Below are positions 57,757 through 64,000 of a DNA stretch of 64,000 bases, piece by piece. Origin of the DNA: GCA-003244245 sp963712995 (GTDB lineage Bacteria > Actinomycetota > Actinomycetes > Mycobacteriales > Pseudonocardiaceae); NCBI GenBank assembly GCA_963712995.1, contig CAVQKH010000001.1, forward strand, positions 62,001 through 126,000, written 5' to 3'. The notes below the pieces were generated by a model. That model did not search any database. It was not told the origin of the DNA and saw only the letters and a program-made list of their open reading frames with translations. The number at the start of each line of letters is the position of its first letter. Position 1 is the stretch's first letter. Both the position numbers and the translations under genes were made by a program.

Positions 57757-57888
57757 CCTGGATGACCAGGGTGTACCACGGAAAGTGATCGGAGACGAAT
57801 GAAGTATCTCAGATGGCGGAAGGACACGCCGACGCGAGGTTCGGAACCTACCGGCGTGGCACGCGACGCTGGAGGTTCCGAACCCGGA
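57757..57888 (-). promoter_or_regulatory. CRISPR leader between cas2 and the first repeat
   Basis: This 132-base gap between the cas2 stop and the newest repeat is the expected leader and would contain the array promoter and Cas1-Cas2 integration signals. It is not strikingly AT-rich. A small hairpin CCTGG-ATGA-CCAGG adjoins the first repeat, and the far half is occupied by a hairpin element. The leader may be very short or overlap the cas2 end. Confidence 0.75.
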
Positions 57889-57900
57889 TTAGATGATCAT
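57842..57900. repeat. Hairpin repeat element, copy 2, at the cas2 3' end
   Basis: It shares CGGAACCTACCGGCGTG and the 27-base right part (GGTTCCGAACCCGG plus ATTAGATGATCAT) with the copy at 48772-48824. GGTTCGGAACC (57838-57848) pairs exactly with GGTTCCGAACC (57874-57884). On the minus strand the right part encodes the last Met-Ile-Ile and stop of Cas2. Confidence 0.85.
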
Positions 57901-58179
57901 GGGGCCCTCGTGGATCGGGATCACCGCGGCGCCGAGATGGTGGGTGGTCCGGAACGTGCTGCGGGTGAGGTGGTAGATGCGGACGCTGTCCTGGGCGGCA
58001 TCGATGATGTCGAGGAGTTGCGCTTCGAGAAGGAGCCGTTGCGCTGGGCTGCAGACGATCTCGAAGACCGACTTCTGGACGCGGTAACCGTAGCCTTCGC
58101 AGGCTTTGGCGACCCGGCGAAGCCTGCGTTCTCCTTCCCGGGTGGTGGTGTCGACGTCGTAGGTGAGGAGCAGTTCCAT
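57889..58179 (-). CDS. cas2: Cas2, CRISPR adaptation endonuclease-like subunit
   Basis: Cas2 dimers hold Cas1 for spacer integration. The ferredoxin-like start MELLLTYDVDTTTREGERRL carries the conserved Asp after YDV, followed by RRVAKACEGYGYRVQKSVFE and IVCSPAQRLLLEAQLL. Length is 96 aa. The ATG overlaps the cas1 stop (TGATG). The C-terminus GPMII is encoded inside a repeated hairpin element, so the native end may have been altered. Confidence 0.96.
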   Translation of the reverse strand: MELLLTYDVDTTTREGERRLRRVAKACEGYGYRVQKSVFEIVCSPAQRLLLEAQLLDIIDAAQDSVRIYHLTRSTFRTTHHLGAAVIPIHEGPMII

Positions 58180-59195
58180 CAGTTCAACGTCCAGGGTAGG
58201 TAGGAATCGCTGTCGCCCCGGAGATGGCGGGCGAGCAGGCGTGCCTGGACCAACGGGAGCAGCGCGGCGGGGACGTCGCGGTCGAGCCCGGCGTGGTGCC
58301 ATTCACGCTGCCGGGCTGTCGACCATTGCTCGAGGAAGAAACGTCGGCCATCGTCGGTGAGCTGGACGGTGCCGCCGGGCAGTGTCTCGGTGTGAGTGGG
58401 TTTGAGCTGCTCGCGATTGACCATGGTGAGGACGAGGCGGTCGACGAGCAGCGGGCGGAACTCTTCCATCAGGTCCAGCGCGAGAGCTGGTTTACCTGAT
58501 CGGATGCCGTGCAGGTATCCGAGGTAGGGATCGAGACCGACGTGCTCGAGCGCGCCGTGAACAGCGACGCGGAGCATCCCGTAGCCGAAGGAGAGCAGGC
58601 AGTTCACCGGGTCCAGCGGCGGGCGACGGGTTCGACCGGCCATAGCACTCGGCGCGAGGAGTGCGAGGCCCTGGAAGTAGTCACGGGCTGCGCGTCCTTC
58701 GATGCCGAGCACTTCGGGCAGTGCCCCGGCTTCGCCGAGGTCGGTCAGTGCGCTCGCGTGCCGTTCGGCGATATCCCGCAGGCGGGTCTGGCGGTCACCG
58801 GTGGTGTCCCGGGCGGATCGCAGCAGCAGCTGCCGGTAGTTGTGCAGCTTCCCGGCGACGACCGCCCGAGCGATGCCGATCCGGCGCTCGGGGTGCTCGT
58901 AGGCCCGGAACTGGGCGAGGCGCAGGAGCGGGTTACCGGTCTGCGGGCCGCTGACCCGCCCGAGGAAACGCCCGTTGCGGGTGACCCAGGTGACCGATCT
59001 GCCGTCGGCGGCGCACCGGTGCAGCAGGTCGTCGGAGAGGTCCACGCCATTCCACGCGACGATGTGGTCGAGGCGAACCAGCGGGATCAGATTCCGGCCC
59101 GGTTTCTCGGGGTGGACCACGCGCAGCGCATCACCGTCGAGGTGCAGGCTGGTTCCCGGCGTGGTGACGTAGAGCGTGTTCAGCAATTCGGTCAC
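58179..59195 (-). CDS. cas1: Cas1, CRISPR integrase
   Basis: Cas1 inserts new spacers beside the leader. It has the type I-C features VTELLNTLYVTTPGTSLHLD, LEVLGIEGRAARDYF-type Glu (seen as PEVLGIEGRAARDYFQGLAL), and DPYLGYLHGIRSGKPALALD followed by LMEEFRPLLVDRLVL, which supply the His and Asp. GTG 59195 overlaps the cas4 stop by four bases, giving 338 aa, the normal size; longer frames upstream are spurious. Confidence 0.96.
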   Translation of the reverse strand: MTELLNTLYVTTPGTSLHLDGDALRVVHPEKPGRNLIPLVRLDHIVAWNGVDLSDDLLHRCAADGRSVTWVTRNGRFLGRVSGPQTGNPLLRLAQFRAYEHPERRIGIARAVVAGKLHNYRQLLLRSARDTTGDRQTRLRDIAERHASALTDLGEAGALPEVLGIEGRAARDYFQGLALLAPSAMAGRTRRPPLDPVNCLLSFGYGMLRVAVHGALEHVGLDPYLGYLHGIRSGKPALALDLMEEFRPLLVDRLVLTMVNREQLKPTHTETLPGGTVQLTDDGRRFFLEQWSTARQREWHHAGLDRDVPAALLPLVQARLLARHLRGDSDSYLPWTLN

Positions 59196-59845
59196 CGGCC
59201 TGCTCCGATCTCCCAGCCGACGTCCAGCCGCGGCCGGAACAGGCTCTCGGTGATCACCGCGGGAGCTGCTGGTTCGCAACCCGGCCGAAGCGAGCACCGG
59301 CGGCACCGCCTGTCGTTGACCGGCGGTGGCAGCGATCCCTCGGCCATCAGTGCCCGCAGAGCATCCGCCGTGTCGCTCACCTGCGCGGCGAGCACGTCGT
59401 CCACCTCCACCTCGTGTCGGCGGCGGTCCCGTCCGGCGAAGACGACTCCCGCGGGCACCGGCGCGTCGAACATCTCCCTCAGGCACAGCACCTGAGCGGC
59501 GACCTGCAGGTCAGCCGGTCCGCCACGCCGGTAAGTACCCGACTTGTGCTCGATCGGCAGCGGCCCGTCAGCGCTGAACTGCACCACATCGCACACGCCG
59601 TGGACCCCGAGCGCATCGCTCCAGACCGGCAATGAGCGCCACACCCGCTGCCTGCGCCGGTCTCGTCCGGCACCGGCCTCGTCCACGGCGGCGTGCGCGA
59701 GGTCTCCACGCACCGTGTCCACATTGGAGTCGAAATAGGCCTCGACGTGGATGAGCGCCGCCTGCCGCGGGCAGTAGGCGTAGTGCTCCAGGGCCGAGAT
59801 CGGCACGCTCCTGCGGCCCGGTGCCACCTCGTCGTCCCGCTGCAT
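59192..59845 (-). CDS. cas4: Cas4, RecB-like nuclease for prespacer processing
   Basis: Cas4 trims prespacers and selects PAM-bearing ends. The Fe-S cluster ligands are one N-terminal Cys (HYAYCPRQAALIHVE) and three C-terminal ones (DRRCRRCSLRPGC). The RecB nuclease motif is GVHGVCDVVQFSADG with PIEHKSGTYRRG. Length is 217 aa. It lies one base after cas7. Confidence 0.95.
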   Translation of the reverse strand: MQRDDEVAPGRRSVPISALEHYAYCPRQAALIHVEAYFDSNVDTVRGDLAHAAVDEAGAGRDRRRQRVWRSLPVWSDALGVHGVCDVVQFSADGPLPIEHKSGTYRRGGPADLQVAAQVLCLREMFDAPVPAGVVFAGRDRRRHEVEVDDVLAAQVSDTADALRALMAEGSLPPPVNDRRCRRCSLRPGCEPAAPAVITESLFRPRLDVGWEIGAGR

Positions 59846-59846
59846 C

Positions 59847-60734
59847 TCAGCTGATCAGCTTGGTGAGCGTCACACCCTGCGGGATATCACCATCGTCGAC
59901 CGAGACGACGTAGTCGCCGAACGTGCGTGGCGCGACGTCCGCGTTGAGCAGGGACGGCCGGACACGCTCGGTGAGCTTGTGCGCCGGGGCGGAGCCGAAG
60001 GCGTCGGCGTGGTTGAACACGTAGAGTCCGCGCGGGGTCAGGGTGCCGCGGGTGGCTGAGCGGTCGTGGTCGAACATCATCTCCAGTGAGCGGTACAGCA
60101 GGTCGAGATCCTTGACGTCCACACCGGTCTGCCGGCCACGGGTCGCGGAGTAGTACAGCTCGGCGCGGTAGAGGCCGTAGGCGACGGTCCACTTACCGCC
60201 CATCTCGGTGCTCTCGCCCTTGTCGATGTCCTCCTGCCTGGTCTGGGTGACCCGGGTGATGGCGTGATCCATCGGGAACACCGGGTCGATACTGCGGGCC
60301 ATGCTGACCTGCAACGGACCGCGGATCTGCCCCAACGCCACGGTCTTGCCCACCGAAAGTACCGCGCCGAACAGGCGAATATCGGCGTAGCGGTCGCACA
60401 GCCAGGCGCGAGCGTCAGCGGCCTGCTCCGGACTGATCTTCTTCGAGCCCAGCTCGAGCCCGTGCGCCTCGTACGACGCCTCCAGGCGTGGGTTGAGCGC
60501 GTACCCGGCCTGGACGAACACCCCATAGCGGGGATCGTCCCCGGCGGCCAGCGCGAGGGTGTCACGGATCTTGCGCTTGAGCGCGACATCGGTGACCAGG
60601 CCCTGGCCGCTCTCGTCGTCGGTGCGCGGCCGGTTACCGGCGTCCGGGTCGCCGTTGGGGTTGCCGTCGATCACGTCGAACAGGAACACCATGTCGTGCC
60701 GGACCGTCGGGTCCAGATGTGGCTGGGTCATCAC
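59847..60734 (-). CDS. cas7: Cas7c (Csd2), crRNA backbone subunit
   Basis: Cas7 coats the crRNA spacer in Cascade. Family features are HDMVFLFDVIDGNPNGDPDA, RTDDESGQGLVTDVALKRKI and the thumb-region IDPVFPMDHAITRVTQTRQE. Length is 295 aa. GTG 60734 overlaps the cas8c-end TGA by two bases; an ATG follows at 60731. Confidence 0.96.
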   Translation of the reverse strand: MMTQPHLDPTVRHDMVFLFDVIDGNPNGDPDAGNRPRTDDESGQGLVTDVALKRKIRDTLALAAGDDPRYGVFVQAGYALNPRLEASYEAHGLELGSKKISPEQAADARAWLCDRYADIRLFGAVLSVGKTVALGQIRGPLQVSMARSIDPVFPMDHAITRVTQTRQEDIDKGESTEMGGKWTVAYGLYRAELYYSATRGRQTGVDVKDLDLLYRSLEMMFDHDRSATRGTLTPRGLYVFNHADAFGSAPAHKLTERVRPSLLNADVAPRTFGDYVVSVDDGDIPQGVTLTKLIS

Positions 60735-61132
60735 GAACTCTCCTCGGGGGCGGTGACGGCGGGTCGGGCCGCGAAATGGTGGGCGCGCTGGTGGTGATAA
60801 CCGAGCAGGAACATCGACTGCTGACGCAAGGTGGTACGGGCCGGTAAGCCGGCGGCTGGGCCGATCAGCCCGAACAGCTCATCGAGCCGCTTATCGTGGT
60901 TGACCGCCGCGCCGGGCTTCCTGCGACGCAGCTTGCGCAGCCACGCATTGGCGTCCCGGCGGCCGTTGACGATCGCGGCCCGCGGATTGGTGACGGCACC
61001 GGCGAAGAACCGGTCCCCGTAGGTGGTATTGAGCCTGCTCTCGGAGGCGTCGTACTGGAGCTGCTCCAGCGCGGCGAACAGCCGACCGGCGACGTAGCCG
61101 GCATCGGTGTTGGTGGGATCGAGGTCGGGCAT
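60731..61132 (-). CDS. Candidate Cas11c small subunit, internal start within cas8c
   Basis: In type I-C systems the small subunit is translated from an internal start in the 3' part of cas8c. Here an ATG at 61132 opens MPDLDPTNTDAGYVAGRLFA, ALEQLQYDASESRLNTTYGD and ends in AVTAPEESS, a 133-residue helical protein of the expected size. GAGAG lies seven bases before the ATG. The frameshift at about 61468 leaves this part open, so Cas11c could be made even though full Cas8c cannot. Confidence 0.7.
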   Translation of the reverse strand: MPDLDPTNTDAGYVAGRLFAALEQLQYDASESRLNTTYGDRFFAGAVTNPRAAIVNGRRDANAWLRKLRRRKPGAAVNHDKRLDELFGLIGPAAGLPARTTLRQQSMFLLGYHHQRAHHFAARPAVTAPEESS

Positions 61133-62472
61133 CGGATTCTCTCGGGTGAGGGGGGAGCGGATCAGGGCAAGGCGGATCAGAGCCGCTCGCGGCTCGTCGA
61201 GGTGGCCGTCGGTGCAGATCCGGTGCACCAGGTGGGCCAGCAGGGACGGCGGAAGCGGTGTGCGGCGGATGGCCGAACGGATCAGGTCGCGCTGCACGCC
61301 GTCGGGCCGGTCGGCGGCCTTCATGCCGAACTCGGCGTAGCGCTGCCGATCCCGCATCCATCGTCCGGTCACCAGCGCGAACCGACCGATTCCGTGGTAG
61401 CGGTGCCCGTCGTCCCACCGGGTGGCGATCTCCTGGTCGACGAACCACCGGGCAATGTTTCTTTTCAGCTAGGTAATGGCATCTGCACCCAGTCGCGCAC
61501 CATCACCCGCGCGATGTTGCCGCCGACGGTCAAGGAGCAGAACATCTCCGTCTTCAGGCCGGGTAGCGTACGTCCGCGTTGGACCGACTGCAGCAGGGCG
61601 GAGATCCGTTCCGGGTCCGGCCCGTCGAGCAGGTCCACCTCGCCGGTATCCGCACCCCCGGTCACCCACCAGGCCAGTCGGCTGTCCTGCCCGCCGTAGG
61701 AGGCGGCGTCGCCCGAGCCGAGCACGTCGACCAGAGCGGCGGTCATCGCCTCGCCGCACACCACGCACAGCGGTGTGCTGGCGAGTTGCTTGCTCAACCC
61801 GTAGCCGAAGACCCGTTCGTTGATGCTGACCAGTGCGGCGTCGTTACTCGCGCCGGGAACGAACCGCGCCGGTACCTTGCCGGGGACCGTGTCGAGCAGC
61901 GGGCGCACCCGCCCGCAGACCAGGCACAGGCCCTCGGCGCCACCACCTTTGCGGCGGGTGACCTCGGCGCTCCAGAACGGCACCACCGATGCGGCCCGGT
62001 GAGCCGGCATCCCATCGACATTGATCACCACGCCTTGTTTCGCGGTGTAGCTCTCCGGCTTGCGCAGCTCACCGAGGGCGCCGCTGCGGTAGCAGGCGGC
62101 GACGGCTTGCGCTACCGGGTCGCCCTGTCCCTCGTCGCTGTCCGCCCAGCGCTGCACGAGATCGACGAAAGCGGCATGACACTGCGCCACCCGGACCGGC
62201 TTGGTGTCCGGGTCACCCCATCCCAGCACGTACTGCACGTCGTCGGCAGCGAGATGTGCAGCGACCCCGAAAGCGCGCACCGCCGATGGCGTGGTATGCG
62301 GGACCGCCCGCGGTTTCCCCTTGCCGTCCACCTCCGTGAGCGGCTGCAGCTCCTCCGAGCGCAGCTTGCCGTCGCTATCGAGGTTGAGCTGCCAGGAGAA
62401 CAGCCGTTCCCGGTGAAAGGGCTTGGTCTCGCCGTGCTCCTCGGAATACTCGACCAACCGCTGCAGCAGCAT
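60731..62472 (-). pseudogene. cas8c: Cas8c (Csd1), large Cascade subunit, split by a frameshift
   Basis: The first frame (62472 to 61465, 335 aa) begins MLLQRLVEYSEEHGETKPFH and contains CLVCGRVRPLL and LCVVCGEAMTAA cysteine pairs, ending VRDWVQMPLPS then TGA. The next frame begins directly with LKRNIARWFVDQEIATRWDD and runs to 60731. In intact Cas8c these join (RDW...LKRNIARWF), so one base is missing at 61465-61472. The joined protein would be about 580 aa, the normal Csd1 size. ATG 62472 shares a base with the cas5 stop (TGATG). PAM recognition by Cas8c may be lost. Confidence 0.88.
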
Positions 62473-63134
62473 CAGGCCACCCCGGTGGCGGGAATGCCGT
62501 GCTCGGGCACATGCAGCACACCCCGATCAAGCCGGGCGGTGAACCAACTGAACGACGGTGGCGACGTCGCATGGTCCACCGAGTGCAGCATGATCCCAAG
62601 ATCCTCGGTGACCTTGTACGGCGGCCGGTCGTCCGGATCACCGAAGAACGCACTGAACTCCCGCGTTCCCAGGTAGGGCTGGGTAAAGCAACTACCCCGG
62701 CTGACCCGCCGACGGAACTGGTCCCGGTAGGCCGCCTCCGGCTTCGTCGCACCGTCCCGCAGCACCACGTGCGCGTGGATCCGGTAGGCCACCTCGCGCA
62801 GGCACACCGCGTTGCGCTGCACCCGATGCGCCACCGTGTCGATCCGGCGCCGCCCGGAGGCCGCATCGGCCAGCGACGCCAGATCGGTGGTCTCGTTGCG
62901 GCGCTGGGTGAACTGCTTGATCTCGTTGAGCACCTCGATCGCCACCACCCGCCAGGCGAACTCCGGCTTCCAGAAGATCGACTCCAGCACTCCCACCGCC
63001 GCCGACGGTGTCATCACCGGATACGACACCCGCTCCACCTTCAACTCAGGCCGGGTGAACAACGCGGCGTCTCCCCACACCTGCACCACCACCGGCGGCG
63101 CCCCCCGTGAGGCGGGCAGCATCTCCGGTATCAC
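62472..63134 (-). CDS. cas5: Cas5c (Csd5), crRNA-processing subunit
   Basis: In type I-C, Cas5 replaces Cas6 and cuts the repeat at the base of its stem. Motifs are VVVQVWGDAALFTRPELKVE, VSYPVMTPSAAVGVLESIFW and WRVVAIEVLNEIKQFTQRRN; the C-terminal half contains the domain with YLGTREFSAFFG. Length is 220 aa. GTG 63134 overlaps the cas3 stop by three bases. Confidence 0.95.
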   Translation of the reverse strand: MIPEMLPASRGAPPVVVQVWGDAALFTRPELKVERVSYPVMTPSAAVGVLESIFWKPEFAWRVVAIEVLNEIKQFTQRRNETTDLASLADAASGRRRIDTVAHRVQRNAVCLREVAYRIHAHVVLRDGATKPEAAYRDQFRRRVSRGSCFTQPYLGTREFSAFFGDPDDRPPYKVTEDLGIMLHSVDHATSPPSFSWFTARLDRGVLHVPEHGIPATGVA

Positions 63135-64000
63135 CAGACGTTCTCCTCTCCGATCGCAGAGTCATCGACTCCCAGGTATCGGTCGTAGTCACCCGACCAC
63201 TCCCACAGATCGCCGATCACTGGTTTGCACATCGCCCTGAATGCCGGGGCGGTTACGACCCGTAGCGGGACTGTGACAATGTAGGGACGCAGGGTACGGA
63301 AGGTCTCCCGCCGCGGGCCCTCGGATGTACGTAGCTCGCGCACCAGGCCCTCCACCAGTGCGGTGTCCTGGTAGTCGGTCACCACGATCGGCACGGTGTC
63401 GTCGTCGATCATCCGGAACGCGAGAGTCGGGTCGCGCTGGTCAGACAAGCCGGTGTCGCGTAGCGGACCCTCTGCGACACCCAGGAAGTCGAGCTTCGTG
63501 CGCCGTTCCTGGATCGTCCTGCCACGCTTGCCGTTGTCGGCATCGATGGAGTTGTAGAGATGCTGGTAATAGCGATCGAGGGCGGTGATGTCGTCAGGAG
63601 CGGCACGATCCGGCCCGAAATAGCACCGGGTCGAGCCGACCCCGGCACCATAGAAAGCTGGTACCGGAGCGTCGGTGGCGTCGAACACCACGACTCGGCC
63701 GGGCTGTTCACGATGGCCCTCCCGATTGGCCCGCCCGGCCGCCTGCTGCAACGACTCCGCCGGGGCCAGCGCCCGGAACACCACGGGGAAATCGACGTCC
63801 ACACCGGCCTCGATCAGCTGCGTGGACACCAGCAGCACCGGCTCGTCACCGGCCAGCAGAGCCCGGACCTCCTCCAGCACCGCGCGCCGGTGCGCCGGGC
63901 ACATCCGGGTGGACAGGTGGCGCACCGGCACCTCCGCCCGCTGCTCCAGCAACCGGAACATCCGCCGCGCGTGGTCCACGGTGTTGACCACCACCAGCGC
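63131..64000 (-). CDS. cas3: Cas3 helicase-nuclease, C-terminal part (continues beyond window)
   Basis: The window ends inside the gene. The visible residues (about 290) include the helicase C-terminal motifs VLLVSTQLIEAGVDVDFPV (motif V) and ESLQQAAGRANREGHREQPG (motif VI), and the accessory C-terminal domain with RMIDDDTVPIVVTDYQD. The HD nuclease and Walker motifs lie outside. Cas3 unwinds and degrades the target that Cascade binds. It begins the cas operon. Confidence 0.94.
   Translation of the reverse strand, partial: ALVVVNTVDHARRMFRLLEQRAEVPVRHLSTRMCPAHRRAVLEEVRALLAGDEPVLLVSTQLIEAGVDVDFPVVFRALAPAESLQQAAGRANREGHREQPGRVVVFDATDAPVPAFYGAGVGSTRCYFGPDRAAPDDITALDRYYQHLYNSIDADNGKRGRTIQERRTKLDFLGVAEGPLRDTGLSDQRDPTLAFRMIDDDTVPIVVTDYQDTALVEGLVRELRTSEGPRRETFRTLRPYIVTVPLRVVTAPAFRAMCKPVIGDLWEWSGDYDRYLGVDDSAIGEENVW

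Noticed and set aside
52800..57780. Long open frames across the array on both strands, with recurring peptides such as SSPGALAGRC or SARPKRRARIAT
   Set aside because: They are translations of the CRISPR repeat and spacers; units of about 73 bases keep frames open by chance. No gene is there.
57838..57884. GGTTCCGAACCC as the T-arm of a tRNA gene
   Set aside because: The T-arm consensus GGTTCGAATCC is not matched, and no acceptor, anticodon or D arm can be drawn around it.
61460..61475. Programmed -1 frameshift in cas8c
   Set aside because: There is no slippery heptamer or clear downstream structure at CCTAGCTGAAAAG. A lost base or sequencing error is simpler.

Overview
The window is high-GC, gene-dense DNA from an actinomycete. 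ClpC, Lsr2, MhuD, a DevR/DevS-like pair, PrsW, a DUF397/helix-turn-helix pair and GTG starts with four-base overlaps all point that way. Gene order matches the Mycobacterium canB-mutY-mhuD-clpC1-lsr2 and coaX-panD-panC-fol-ftsH-hpt-tilS-dacB block. The protein style suggests the Pseudonocardiales, but no rRNA gene is present to settle the genus.

1-10.3 kb: a partial SCP2-type protein, a frameshifted secreted protein, a MEDS/HATPase regulator, then canB-mutY, mhuD, clpC, an FhuF-like ferric reductase behind a probable iron box, a DUF2231 membrane protein and lsr2. 10.3-23.4 kb is an accessory stretch where mycobacteria carry lysS: a DevR/DevS-like two-component system, two copies of an XRE-TPR regulator (one truncated), a mobile-looking gene of unknown family, an IS701-type element and several frameshifted genes.

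23.4-40.5 kb is an intact housekeeping block, almost all on the minus strand: coaX, panD, panC, a DUF2520 protein, PrsW, two membrane proteins, folK, folB, folP, folE, ftsH, hpt, tilS, a zinc metalloprotease and dacB, followed by a divergent marR/MFS pair. Many neighbours overlap by 1-4 bases, so they are probably translated together to make pantothenate and folate and to handle tRNA-lysidine, purine salvage and membrane proteolysis.

40.5-52.6 kb holds small secreted or membrane proteins, an iron-box gene with an internally duplicated GATase-like fold, a SIMPL lipoprotein, decayed toxin-like and ATPase fragments, a DUF397/XRE pair, four overlapping tiny genes (two clearly cysteine-paired) and a glycosyltransferase.

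52.6-64 kb is a type I-C CRISPR-Cas locus on the minus strand: cas3 (cut by the window edge), cas5c, cas8c, cas7c, cas4, cas1, cas2, a short leader and an array in which I count 70 repeats. cas8c carries a frameshift that separates the large-subunit region from the part encoding Cas11c. The cas2 stop codon lies inside a hairpin element that has a second copy 9 kb away. Apart from these two points the locus is a canonical I-C system. The least explained objects are the 15.7-17.5 kb mobile-looking gene and the iron-box GATase-like gene.
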